The notes under the pieces: generated by a model
What the model saw: the letters and a program-made list of their open reading frames with translations, nothing else
Databases searched by the model: none
What the model was told of the DNA's origin: nothing
In this document: piece after piece, positions 33,246 to 44,957 of the stretch
How positions within the stretch are numbered: the stretch's first letter is position 1
Layout: every line of letters begins with the position of its first letter
Translations under genes and position numbers: made by a program
DNA from: Melieria omissa
Lineage: Eukaryota; Arthropoda; Insecta; Diptera; Ulidiidae
Length of the DNA stretch: 64,000 bases
NCBI GenBank assembly: GCA_963971225.1
Contig: OZ020267.1
Location: 112,191,936-112,255,935, forward strand
Direction: 5' to 3'

Positions 33246-33890
33246 ACATTTTGTGACAAGTGTCACAAAAGTTATGTGACACATAAGTTGAAGTATTTTT
33301 AATTGATAATAGTATGAAAAGTGTTATACAAACTTTTTTAAAACAAAAAGAGAAATATTTGTGGACTTTGACTGTGTGACAAGTGTCAAAATTGTTTTGT
33401 GGCATTTTTTTTTTTAATATTTTCAAATGCTATCTAAGTGGAAAGTGTCATTTGACATTTTTGAGATGGAAATTGCTGTACTTTTGAATGCCAATAGTAT
33501 GACAAGTGTCATACAAAGTTTTGCAACACATAAATTGAACCATTTTTGTATGCTTATTGTGTGAAAAGCGTTATAAAACTGTTTTTGAGATGCAAAGTAA
33601 TATAATTTTGGACTTTGATTGTGTGACAAGTGTCACAAAAACTTTGTGACAAACAAATCTAAATAGTTTTGAATGCTAATTGTGTGACAAGTCTCACAAA
33701 AGCTTTGTGACAAGCAAATTTAAGTATTTCCGAATGCTAAGTGTGTGGCAAGTGTCACTAACGATTGTTAAGAGAGAAATTGCATAATTTTTAAACGCCA
33801 CTTTTGTAGCAAGTGCCAAAAAAATTATGTGACATAATAATTGAAGTATTTCTGGAGGCACAATTGCGCGAGAAAGTGTGGAGATAGTCA
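33246..33890. repeat. 62-bp minisatellite with GTGACAAGTGTCAC palindromic core
   Basis: Units start near 33253, 33314, 33374, 33436, 33498, 33561, 33622, 33683, 33745, 33806 and 33868, a period of about 62 bp. Each carries GTGTGACAAGTGTCACAAAA or a decayed version, followed by a second TTTGTGACAMAYAAAT half and a TTTTGAATGCTAAT spacer. The core is a near-perfect palindrome. A related core forms the array at 58865-59940. Confidence 0.88.
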
Positions 33891-35000
33891 ACCGGGTAGC
33901 TGATAACCGCAGATGTTGGTTCTGATACTAAACAAGAGATACTTGTGGTTACAGTTGTTGATACGAATTGAACCACTTCACTGAATCACTTCGAAATTTC
34001 AATAAATTTTAAAGAGGACAATTGAATCGCAAACATTTTATCTCAATTCCAAGATTTAATAGATATCCTTTAATTGTTATTCAAGTTCAAACAGCAACCA
34101 TTCAATATTACAAACTTCGCCTTGAAGTGTCCCATAAAAAGCGCATTGAATCATACAATTAGCAGCAATTATTATGCAAATGCGATCATTCATGCGTCTG
34201 CTTGAGTTATAAGCCCCATAGAAACTTTTGCCGCCAGCTCGTTTCTTATCGGCCAGCCAGCCAAACAACTAAATTATGTGCAACAACAATAACACCCAGA
34301 CAACCGAAAATTGTCAACATGGCAACAATAAACCATTACGAAACGGCAAAGAACCATAAAAAAGCGAATGTCTACTTAGGCAACGAAAGAAAAAAGGCTG
34401 CAAAATTTCCGCCAGCGCCGCCAGTGTTGCCACGCGTACGCAGATACAATCTTGCCAAGTTATGGCAGGGGGTAAAAAAAGAGCGTCAAAGCATAAACGC
34501 GGCACAAGTTCAAGGTAACAGCAACAACAATAACAACATTGGTAGTAGCAATGACACACGAAGTTGAGTACGAACATTTTTTCGGGCAATAAAATGTTTT
34601 TTATAATTTTGTTAAGGGGTACACAAAAAAATGTAAATGTTGGAGCAACATTTTTGGTAAAACAAAAAGCCAAATAATTTGAGAAAAGAAAAGAAAAAAT
34701 ATATGCAAGAGGAAAAGTGAACGTTTTGGTTGGTGTTATCACAGCGATGTCGTAAAGTGAAACAAGTGAAAATCGTCAGCCGGATGCGGCGTTTGATGCG
34801 GCATGTTAACTGCCGGTGCTGTGGCTGCAGCCGACTGACGATATTTCGAATTTGTGTAGTGGAAAGTAATGTGAGCCGTTCGCTGGGATTAAGAGCGGTC
34901 GGAAGGATTTAGTGTTATTGTGAATGTTGCTGAGTTAACCGAATGTGCGAGCGATATGTGGCGAACATTTAGCGTAATTACACAGACAGACTTTGCTTTG
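33891..35000. other. Mostly unique stretch holding one candidate small ORF
   Basis: Apart from the frame at 34319-34567 there is nothing supported. Sequence is AT-rich with (CAA)n-like runs at 34520-34545. Confidence 0.5.
34319..34567 (+). CDS. Unrecognised small ORF, possible first coding exon
   Basis: Not recognised. The ATG at 34319 lies in CAACATGG, close to the fly translation-start consensus. The 82 codons encode a basic, non-low-complexity protein until the last ~20 residues: MATINHYETAKNHKKANVYL, then a Pro-rich FPPAPPVLPRVRR, then NLAKLWQGVKKERQSINAAQ, and an Asn-rich tail before TGA. The frame stays open upstream to 34202. A possible donor CAAGGTAAC lies at about 34515, just before the Asn-rich part, so the real exon could end there and the tail be intron. 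Against it: no neighbouring exon or domain, and a frame this long can occur by chance in 64 kb. Confidence 0.25.
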   Translation: MATINHYETAKNHKKANVYLGNERKKAAKFPPAPPVLPRVRRYNLAKLWQGVKKERQSINAAQVQGNSNNNNNIGSSNDTRS

Positions 35001-35115
35001 CTTGAAGGTCGGTGAATATTTAAGAAAATTGTGTTGTATTTTTTGGTATCTTTATTTGCTTGAAGGTCGGTGAATATTTAGGAAAAGGTTTTTGTATTTT
35101 TTGGTATATTTAAAG
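35001..35115. repeat. Two-copy tandem duplication, period 58 bp
   Basis: CTTGAAGGTCGGTGAATATT occurs at 35001 and 35059. Both copies continue through TGTATTTTTTGGTAT. Short and non-coding. Confidence 0.85.
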
Positions 35116-35423
35116 CGACTGAAGGAAATTTTGAAATGTAAAAAAGAGAGTTTCAATGTGAAATGAATGGTCTCGTTAAATGGAAAAAAAAATTGTTACA
35201 TTGCTTTTGAAAATTCAAAAAGTTTTTAAATGTTCACTCAAAGCCAAAGATAGTTCAAGATTTAGTAAAATTATTAAATTTTTTTTAATTACAAGCTAAT
35301 TTTTTGTTTTCAGTAGATATTGACCCATTTTTCCAAATTTTTTTTTTAGATATTTATATATTTTTTATAGATATCTATATATTTTTAATATTTTTGTGTA
35401 CATTTTCCTATATATTTTATATA

Positions 35424-35648
35424 TACAGTGGTGTCTGGATATAGTGAACTAATTATTGCAAGGTCTGTTCACTGTATTGAGGTTGTTCACTATATCAAAG
35501 TCAACATTTTTGTTCAAAAACTCGTTTTATTTGCTCAAAATACACTTTTTGTTTTTTGCTTGAAACTTGTTTTCTATATTTAGAGGCTCGATGTCAAAAT
35601 TTGGGTGTTTACTATATAAGGGGTTCACTATACCCAGACACGACTGTA
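35424..35648. mobile_element. pogo/Tigger-like MITE, 221 bp
   Basis: The TA duplications at 35424-35425 and 35647-35648 flank 35426-35646. Left CAGTGGTGTCTGGATATAGT and inverted right CAGTCGTGTCTGGGTATAGT match at 18 of 20, and GTGAAC follows in both. The CAGT start and TA target fit the pogo branch of Tc1/mariner. No coding capacity. Confidence 0.75.
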
Positions 35649-37895
35649 ATTACACATTTTTTAATAGTTTAAAAAAAAATTTTTTTACACTACCTAAACC
35701 AAAAACATCAAAATTTCACTGCACTTCCTATGAATCATTAATTTTTATTGTCGATCAATTTTGCCCATTCGAGTGTTTTGTTGCACAATGTGCAAAATTT
35801 TCCAACAACAAATATTCATTACAATAACAACACTGTTGCATTTGCACTACACATCCCACATGTGATCCACATGTCATGTGTTGTTTTTGGTTGCCGTTAT
35901 ATTCCTACCAGTTCTAACATGGCGCTCGTTGCAGGGAAACGTGGTGGACCATGGGGGGCGCTAAGGGCAAACCCCAGCCAAAACCAATTAACATAATGAA
36001 AAGATACAAATGCCTGCTTGCCACTTCCATTTTAGCCGCAGCCGCCACGCTGCCTCCGCGCACATCAAAGCGGAAAATGTGAAGAGGAAAAAATTAAATC
36101 CGTGATTGTGTTGCTGCGTTCGTTCGTTCGTTCGTTGGTTTGCTGGTTGCTTGGGCTGCTGGTTCGTTCATTATGAGTTCAGAGCACTCGCATGGAAAGG
36201 TTCTTTTCTACGTTGGCAACCAAGCAGCACAGTTCTAATAACTCCTACAGCGTTGGCGAGCTGATGAAAAAAAGATGTGGTTTGCCTTTTCCATGACTGC
36301 ATTTTTTTTTTCTATTTGATGCTTTTTGGTTTTTTGTTTTGTGCGTTTAGTGCGCTTTGCAATGGCTGGTGATTGCGTTTTTTGTGGTCACTTTTTTGTT
36401 TTCCTACTATATTTTTAATTGAGACAACAAATCTAAAACTGCAACTATTAAAAATTATGAAATTACTTTCACAAGTCGTTTCAAGTTGGTTTCAGGCGAA
36501 ATTGTAATAACTTGAAATTGGAACTGTTTTGGTTGGAACATTTTATGTTTCTTATGAATCGATGGGACTGAAATTTTATAGAATGTTATGGAAATTGGTC
36601 TCGTTCAATAGAAGTTGCGGACCGAATGGGTTAGAACTAATACAGAATGATGCAAAGAAAGTCTGTGGACTTGTAAATTTCGAGAGCTATTATAGATAGA
36701 AACCAAGTCCTCATATCCTCAAAATTTAAAAATCCGAATGTATATAAACCCTAAGATTACACTTGAACAATTCTCAATGGAATTTCAAATCTCAACTGCA
36801 ACTGCAACAAATGTATTTAAAATCAGTTATCAGTTGAGATTATGCAATTTTGTTGATGGCAAACATTTAATTTAACTGTCTAATGTCTTTTACACAATAT
36901 GCCACCGAATTACAGATACTAATTTTCCGCTAATGTCGTTGTGCTAATTGTTTAATCACTGCCTGCCTGCCTGTCTGTCGCTTTGCCAACCTGGGCGGTT
37001 CCACTCGGTGATTTTGAGTGCGGCCGCGTTGTTTGCGCGCCGTGCCCGCACTGCCAAATGTCTCATTTAGATGAAATTTTAATGCCGCTACGTACGTAGG
37101 TGTGTGTACATTTGGCATAACCCGCTTATCAGCCAACCGCATCCAGAGCGTCAACCGCGTCACATGCGCTCAAACGTCTGTAACGTTGTGCCGCGGCTTG
37201 TTGGGTTTTCGAGTTGCGTTTGCAAACAGCCTAAGAACCGGCGCCGCTCGTAAGAGGCTCGAACACACACAAAGGCACATCGGCGGCGGCTTAAGATTGC
37301 GTCAAAATGTTGGGCAAATTTAATTAAACGAGCTAGAACGGCAATAGGTTGATTATTATAATTTTTTGTTTATAAATATAAATTAGCTGTTTAAATATTT
37401 AGACGAATTTAGCAGATAAAGTGTCACAACGGCTGCGTTTATTGGTGAAGTAAAATTTTTGTACTAAGCTGGTGAAAATATTTTCATGATTCATGTCATG
37501 CAGTGGGGTTTTGTTTTGATGATTTGCTATATTTTTTATATAGTTTTTATTTATATATTGAAGATTGTTATTTATTTGGAATGCTTTTTTGAAGATCTGC
37601 ACTTTTGAAAATGTGTATATTGGGCCCATTTTATGTGTGAAGAAGAAGAACTTGATAGATGTGACGTTAAACTATGAAATTAGTGTCCAATTCCCGTCTC
37701 AAAAGGACACGATAAAGTAGTTAAGGGTCACAACCAAGAAAAAGAAGACCTCCTCTTTGAAAACTGTATAAGTTGAGTCCTTTTTATGATATGAAAAAAT
37801 AAGATTACTTCGTAGGAGTCATGTCCAACTATAGTTTCAATATGAAAAGAAGGTCAAATTCTTGGCCTAAAAATACAAATGACAAAAGCAAAACA
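35649..37895. other. Unique non-coding stretch
   Basis: No supported gene. (GTTC)n occurs at 36118-36135. 36990-37260 is GC-richer with overlapping open frames but no motif. Confidence 0.5.
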
Positions 37896-38030
37896 TCGTA
37901 CAAGGGCACAAGACAAGGTATTTGAAGGACACAACAAACTAGTTGAAGGGGACACAACAAATTGTTGAAAGGCACACAATAAAGTAGTTGAAGGACACAC
38001 CATTTTGTTGAAGGACACAGCAAAACCTAT
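37896..38030. repeat. 20-23-bp minisatellite, about six copies
   Basis: The unit is GGACACAACAAAYTAGTTGAA with variants. Copies run from GGGCACAAGACAAGGTATTTGAA near 37904 to GGACACAGCAAAACC near 38030. The Cys/Leu-rich minus-strand frame at 37829-38023 is a by-product. Confidence 0.8.
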
Positions 38031-38410
38031 CATTATAACGTTTAATTGAAGTGTAAATTATTTTTCTAAAGTTGTACAATCAGTTTTGGTAGCTTATATC
38101 TTAAACTTATACATTTTTATATCTTAAACTAATAAAATTTGAAGGACGAAATTCAAGGATGTGGTACATATTTGTCCCTAAGGTATAGATTTTTCAAAAA
38201 ACTAGTAGAAATTTCCAAGAATATTCAAGGGTACAATTTTAAAAGGACATTTTCAATACCTCTTTGTCCATTTGTACCAAAACATTAAATTTTCTAAGAT
38301 TCTAAGGATTTTTTTCTCTCATTTGATATCCATATGGTTATTCTACAATACGTTACATTTTTAAAATAATTTTTTGAAATAAACATGTCCTTGAAATTTC
38401 ATAGTCTTTT

Positions 38411-40232
38411 AGATAGATAGAAATTCTAAAGTTATTCGCGAAGCCGGATATCGGATATCAGGTATAGTCCTGTACGGACTATCTGATCCCATACCTGGAT
38501 TTCGACACGTGAGCACTAGCCTCATATCCCACAAGGGAGGAATGGGAGCTGACAGGTGCGACGAGAGGCGCTTTCATCACCGTTTTCACCGACGGCTCCA
38601 AAATGGAGGAAGGTACTGGAGCTGGTCTCTACTCCGATGTACTGCAGACACGCATGTCATTCAGACTGCCGGACCTCTGCAGTATTTTCCAAGCAGAGAT
38701 CTATGCAATTTGGAAGGCTGCCGAACTTATCTGTGGCAGTGGGCTACCACCCACAGATGTCACAATTTTCGTGGATAGTCAGGCGGCGCTTAGAGCGCTG
38801 GAATCAGTTGTTGTGAAATCAAAGGTAGTGCCGAGGTGTCGTACCGCACTTCAAGGCATTGGGCACCACCAGGTCACTCTCTGGGAACGAAGCAGCGGAC
38901 GAGATGGCAAGAAAAGGGGTCGCTTTGTCTGCCACTGAAGTGTTTCCTCCGATATCTGCCCTGTACATGTATATTGACAGGTTGACCAAAAAGGAAATTG
39001 AGTCGTCATGGCGTACCAGGACCGACTGCGGCACCTGCCACACCGCACTGTGGTCCTCCCTCTCCTTGACGAAAACACGATTCGTACTGTCCCTGAGTCG
39101 TACCTCTACTCGACAGCTCGTTGGAGTCATCACCGGACACTGCGCTATTGGATCTATGCTTGTCAAATGGCGCCTCTAGTCTGCCGTAGCTGTGGAGATG
39201 AAAAAGAAGTAGAAACGATACAGCACTTCCTGTGCCACTGCCCGGCTCTGTAGAAACGCCGACTCCGCACCTTGGGATCAAGGTTCCTGACAGACCTGGC
39301 TTGCGCGGCGAAAATTCGAAATCTTGAATCTGCTCTCCTTCATTAAGAGGTCGAACTGGTTTCCCCTTGACTGAGACTATTGGTTGGCTCCAGAACACCA
39401 TAAGAAGGGATTCACAATGGGCCATTGTGGCCTCCGAGTGGAGGTGCGGTCCTGCCGCACACACATTTCCATACCTAACCTAACCTAGATAGATAGATTA
39501 GATTTCGGATTCGGACAACCCCTGCGCGAGACATTGCGTCCAAGTAATGAACTATTGTGTCATGTCCCTATACGTTACTGGAGGAGTTCGTGTCCTCCAA
39601 TGTTATCTAGGAACTCCTTTAGTTTCCTTAGATTCATTTCAGAATCTCTCCTCAGAAATCTCTCGTCTGTATTACCTCCTTCCCTAATATTCGCTTTCTT
39701 GCTGGTATTAGGGCAGGGCATTCAGTCATGATATGTACAGAAGTCTCTTCCTCTTCCATACAAAATCTGCATAGCTCGCTGTCCGTTAGTCCTAGACGTG
39801 CCCTATGCATATTTAGCAGACAGTGTCCACTTAGCATCCCCGTCATGACCTTGAGCTCCTTTCTGCTTAGGTCAATTAGGTACTTAGATTTCCTTTCCGA
39901 GTGAGCTGGAAAGAAACGCTTGGAGCATCGTTGCCCCGTTGTGTTCGACCATTTGTGGTTTGCTCGATTAGTGAATTTCTGTTTAACACAATGTCTTTAA
40001 TGGGACTTGCTAACACCTATGATTGGTTCAGGTCCGTAGGGCCGGCTAGCAGCCCCATCCTTTGCCAATCTGTCCGCTTCCTCATTACCATCGTGCCCAC
40101 AGTGCGCAGGGATCCAGTGTACTATCACTTGGTTTTCCCTTGAGTGATCCCAGACCAGTTTGGAGTCAAATGTCATCGAGCCCAGGGCCTTGATTGCCGC
40201 CTGGCTGTCTGACATTCTGATTATCCAATAAT
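38411..40232 (-). mobile_element. Minus-strand 5'-truncated LINE (outer element of a nest)
   Basis: The 11-bp target duplication CATAGTCTTTT lies at 38400-38410 and 40233-40243. The element's 3' tail is (ATCT)n on the minus strand, seen as AGATAGATAGA next to the left duplication. Coding relics on the minus strand lie at 40215-39997 (SDSQAAIKALG, VIVHWIPAHCGHDGNEEADR, the RNase H end) and 39846-39652 (GHCLLNMHRARLGLTDSELC and CRFCMEEEETSVHIMTECPAL, the C-terminal zinc motif), with frame breaks between. A + strand LINE sits inside its tail at 38422-39486. I/LOA-type family. Confidence 0.85.
38422..39486 (+). pseudogene. LINE remnant (RNase H and C-terminal zinc region) inserted in the tail of another LINE
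   Basis: AGATAGATAGA at 38411-38421 and 39487-39497 flanks it; this is both the tail of the outer LINE and the target duplication. RNase H: ITVFTDGSKMEEGTGAGLYS (about 38570 on), LCSIFQAEIYAIWKAAELIC, VTIFVDSQAALRAL (to about 38800). A phase change gives GNEAADEMARKGVAL, LVGVITGHCAIGS and, in another phase, CRSCGDEKEVETIQHFLCHCPAL (to 39250). Stops and at least two frameshifts make it inactive. Its 3' UTR ends CACAATGGGCC...GGCCTCCGAGTG...CCTAACCTAACCT, resembling the tail of the SINE family in this window. Confidence 0.87.
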
Positions 40233-40243
40233 CATAGTCTTTT

Positions 40244-43200
40244 AAAAAAATCCTAACGTCAGAGAGAAAAGCTAAAACGCAGTTTTACTACATTTGGCCC
40301 CTAGTCTTGCGAGTATATCGATTTTTTCGTGTGTTTTGAAATTGTTTTGATTTTATTGCCACGGTGTATTCCAAACTGTATTATTGTAGCTTTCATATGA
40401 AATTGAAAATTAAAGTCACACATCTTTTTCAAAGTAAAATTTTCAACATGAACTTGTAAATTGATATAAAGTTTACACAAAAGTTTAGCGCACAAAAAAC
40501 GCTGCTCCTCCACAACCTTTGGCTATGCTTGAATGTTTGTTGTTGTTTTTTGTTGTTTTTGTTTTCATATAACCTCGCAGCCTTTTCTCTTTCGTTTGTT
40601 TACTGGGCCAATAAAAACAACATTGCCAAATTTTTTGTGTCAAGCCCTCGTCGTCGCATTTTAATTTCAATTTCATGAATTTATCATTTAATTTTCTTTT
40701 GACATGTAAAATGCGCATTTTTTTTTGTTTCGTTGCAACCTTTTTGCCAAACTCTAACATTCGCCAACAACCAACAGCGAACATATGCGAATTTTTGCAA
40801 AACGTATTTTCGGTTCGTTTGTGTTTTTTCAGTGCCATTTGATTTGTTCACTATTTTTGTTATGTACTCTTGCAATGTTTTCGATTGTCCTTTGCCCGTC
40901 TATGGCATGCAAATTCGATCTATATTCCATATGTTTTCTGAAAATTCCATTGAATGATGTGCGTGTTGTGTGTGTGTAGCACGTGTTGTTGTTGACATGT
41001 TGAGATATGTTGCGCTGATAGGCAAACAAAATGTCTAAAAATGTTAAAACGAGAAAAGTGCTGCAACAAAAACCATCATTGCAGACTGTAACAGAAATGT
41101 GTGAAAATATTTTGAAATTTTCAGGTCAATGTGATAAAATATGAGCAGCCAAAATGTTGTAAAGAGTGGCAAATATTTTCAAGAACTTTGAGTGATCTGA
41201 CTATCTGTCAGTCATTGGCACAAATGTGACTTCATAGAACTAAATTTAAGTCCTTTATTAACTTTAACTTTCTGCGCTTTGTACTTTGTTTTTCAACTCC
41301 AGCACTTTCTACTCTACTTGGATTTATTTGTACTGTCACTATCTCAGCATTTTCTGTATTGAGTTCGCTTGATCTATGTACTGAATTGTATGTCTTTTAG
41401 ATATATTTATATCGTTTTATATCAGTCTTTAGTATTTTTGAAGCACTATCGAGTTTAAGTACCATTTTTCTTTCTATGCTTAAAGGCTTTAAATATATCA
41501 AAGACTATCGTTCTCTTTCGGATCCCGTTGTCTTATATGGCCATGTTTCTACCATGAGTTCTCTTCCATTCACAAAGGAGATTGTGTTGTCTTTGTTATA
41601 TGACACAACGAAGTAATTTGACCAGAAGTTTTAAAACAGTTTGCTATCAGAGTTACCCACCGAATGGGTTCAGCTCAGTCCGCCAGTCAACCGGTTGGTT
41701 CCATTCATAGTTCCAAACGAGTAAAGATATCGGTATGAAATTTAGTACAGACACTGCTGCCATTTCAACTAAGTACTAATATCCATATGAGTTTGTTTTG
41801 CCCACTGCCTACTATCATATAAAGAAAAAAGATATTTTTCAAAGCCAAATTAATCTATTTGAGTTATGAACCACTCAGGCAGTTCACAACTCTGCTGGTT
41901 TCAAATTTCATATTCAAATCATAAAAAAATGTCGACAATTTGTTTTTAAAGACTGTCCAATCCGCCACACCCAATTTGGCGAATCACACCCATCTGCATT
42001 CAGCAATTCGATATGCCAACATTTACCATGCCGCCCAAAAGTTTCCACTTCAGCGGCCACGTGCCGACGCTAGTCAATTATGTATCCTATTCAATTTGAG
42101 TAGTCGCGAACTGTTGGCATTGGGCTTGAGGGAAAGTTTGTGAAAAAGCATCTCAAGGCGTCTCTGACGCGGCCGCCATTGATATTCCATATTCCACTTG
42201 TCTTGCAATGTTCACACTCAATTTACAAATTTAATGGCAACGTTTAGTGTGATAAGAAATAATAACAAAACGCTTATAAGGCGCTTCGAAGCAGCAACAA
42301 CAACAAGAACAAAAACAGTCACACAGCGACATCAGTCATTCATTGCCGGTGGGCAACAGCGAGCGACGCGTGTGAAACGTAGTTCGACTATTAAAATTCA
42401 TGGGATTCTAAAGCGAACGCGAAGTACGAAAAAAAAACGCTTCAACATTTTTACTCTGTCATTGCATGCTGCCTGGCTGAATGGCGGTGACATGACAGCT
42501 GGAGCGGTGGCTTCAAGTTGGGGCCGGCAAAATGCTTTGAGGATGGCAACGGCAGCGCCGCATCCTTCAGCCATTAACATGTAGCACTGCCGCACAGCAT
42601 CGTATCGGAAACTGGCAACAACAACAACTGCAACAACTTTATCAACAACAACTACAAGTTGGCCAACAGCAGCAACAACGTTTTCCTTACGTTTCAATTG
42701 CTCTAATGCGAATGAACGATTATGGTTGCCGGGGCCATGCAGACACGAGCCGCCGCCACCCGAACAGGAACACGCACACGCACACTTGCCGAACAATATG
42801 AGATATAGCCGTGGGGCTAGAAGCGGCGAGAAAGCGCTGATTCTACGCTCTGCGCCTCGGCCGCCTTCCGCTACCAGTGAGTGCCGACACATTGCCGCCG
42901 AACATGTGGCGAACGTTGGTGGAAATGGTGTTTACATGTTATTTGCTGTTGAAGTTGTTATTGTTGTTACTGTTGTTGTAGCTGTGGTTGTTATTGGTTT
43001 TGCTAAGAAGGACGAACATTTCGAATTAACTAAGCGTGAGATTTGATTATAAAATGTAATGCCAACACCGACAATAGACGCCTTACGTGTCGGGGGCGAT
43101 GCTGGTGACGGCTTCGGCGAAGTGTAACCGTCAAACGAGGCAATTCAGATGGGTTGGGGGAATTTGTTGTCTATTGTTTTGAGGTTAAAGTTTAATTTGT

Positions 43201-43430
43201 ATAAAATGTTTTGAACTTTAAAGTTATTTTAAAACATATTAAATATTGTGTTGTTCACTATTTGTGTAGCCGATTCACCTAATAGGATTGATGTGTTCTT
43301 GTATAGTTTAATGTTAATGTGGTTAGTGATGCAAATTGAAATGTTTAGGGAAAATCAATATTACAACAACATCAATTTTAAAGCCCAAAGGTTGCTTTTC
43401 AATATAGATGAGTTTATTTTCTAAGGGGCC
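40244..43430. other. Unique non-coding stretch
   Basis: No supported gene. (CAA)n/(CAACAACTG)n patches at 42290-42320 and 42615-42680. The GC-richer 42690-42920 is open in several frames on both strands, including a minus frame 42398-42892 rich in Gly, Ser and Val, without a recognisable domain. Confidence 0.5.
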
Positions 43431-43431
43431 G

Positions 43432-44090
43432 TTCACATATTACGTAACGCATTTTTCGACCTTTTTTGACCCCTCCCCCCTGGTTGTAACACAACGTAAC
43501 AAACCTCACTACCCCCCCCCCCCCCTAATAACGTAACGCGGGTTTTTTTTTTATAATGGAAAGTGTATAATGTAGCCAGCAATATTTTTAATGTTATAAC
43601 CATCCAAATACCGTAATTATGATTATAAGCGTAAATTTAAATGTTTTTCAATATAATCCGGGTACATTAAATACATAATTTTGAATGATCAATATATAAG
43701 GACTCTCTTTGAATAGTAATATCTGTGGCTTGCCGCCATAACAGAGAAAGTCACTTATGCCATAAGGTTCACAACTAGGAAAAATATTTTAAACAGAAAC
43801 AATCGTAACGATTCAGATAATCAAACGAGAAGTGAGCAGGCACAGACGTGTATAGACCGAAAACAGTGCTGCCACAAGATTGTTTGAGGGCCGCTTCACA
43901 ATGCAAGTCATTGCCAACTTTACCGAATCCGCGCGCGAATTTGAATTTCAGGTGCTGATTTTTGGGTATTTTTTCGACGTTACGTAACGCAGTCGATGAC
44001 CCCCCCATCCCCGTCGTAACACTTCGTAACACACCTTTGAACCCCCTCCCCCCCCCTAAGAGCGTTACGTAATATGTGAACGGCCCCTAA
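43432..44090. mobile_element. Inverted-repeat element with C-rich subterminal modules (653 bp)
   Basis: TAA duplications at 43432-43434 and 44088-44090 flank 43435-44087. Terminal inverted repeats of 26 bp start GGGGCCGTTCACATATTACG and continue into TAACGC. Inside each end lies a module in direct, not inverted, orientation: TACGTAACGC, a GACCCCTCCCC-type C tract, CGTAACAC/CGTAACAMACCT, a second long C tract and CTAA. A poly(C) run of about 15 lies at 43512-43526. No transposase frame survives. A 3-bp TAA duplication and GG start suggest PIF/Harbinger, but this is tentative. Confidence 0.75.
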
Positions 44091-44392
44091 GACGCTTCTA
44101 ATTTAACTATCATTTATGACAATTTTTAAGATATATTAGATATTTTCATGTTATATTTAACTGCTTAGACGTTCAACTTAGTCAGATTCCAATAGAGAGA
44201 GGCTTGGAAGACTGACAACTGCAAGGGTCATAAGTTGACCAGAAAAGGTAAATTGCTGTCGCAAGCATCTCAGTGAGTTGTTGTCCTCTTAATCAAATTA
44301 ACATACAAACAACTGACAAACCAAAATTTTGTAAAAGAACTAGTCGAGGATTTTCATAAAACCTGGCCCTCACCTGGTTGCACACAATCACA

Positions 44393-44957
44393 GCGCTGAT
44401 CAATGTTGCCACATATCTGAAATTACTTTCTCCTAAATCTTAAAAATAAACTAAAATTTTCTCCCAAAAGTTAAAAAAATCTCCTAAATTTTTTTTGTAA
44501 TTTGCGTCATTTTAAAAGAATTAAACTTCTCATAAAAAGATAAAAATATATATGTACAATGTACATATAATTTTTTTAATGCAGCCTTTTTTCAGCTTAA
44601 CAAAAAAACATCTAACAAATGAATTGTTGGCGGAATTTCATTGTGACAGCAATAAGTGGGAAAGAGATAGAACGAGCTAGTATTTTGTAAGCTTAAAAGT
44701 TTTTAACACAATAGGATGATTTGACTATTAAAATAGTTGCCAACATAAGTTTTGTTGCCAGTGTTCCCAATACATCATACTTCGTTATCCAAAAAGTCTC
44801 CCAAAAATCCACTAAGGATCCGAAAAATCCTCTAACATAAAATATAAATCTCCTCAACTTTCTACTAAACAATTCATCCTCCTACAAATTCTGCAAAAGG
44901 CCAAGAATCTCCTAAATTTAGGAGGAAATCTCCTGATCTGGCAACACTGGCGCTGAT
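44393..44957. mobile_element. hAT-type MITE, 549 bp
   Basis: A perfect 8-bp target duplication GCGCTGAT lies at 44393-44400 and 44950-44957. Ends are CAATGTTGCCACAT on the left and, inverted, CAGTGTTGCCAGAT on the right, matching at 12 of 14. The interior is rich in CTCCTAAA and TCTCCCAAAA on the + strand and non-coding. The terminal TGTTGCCA is shared with the hAT MITE at 31136, but the interiors differ. Confidence 0.85.

Noticed and set aside
42398..42892. 164-codon Gly/Ser/Val-rich minus-strand frame
   Set aside because: Crosses (GTT)n-derived valine runs; no domain and open on both strands.
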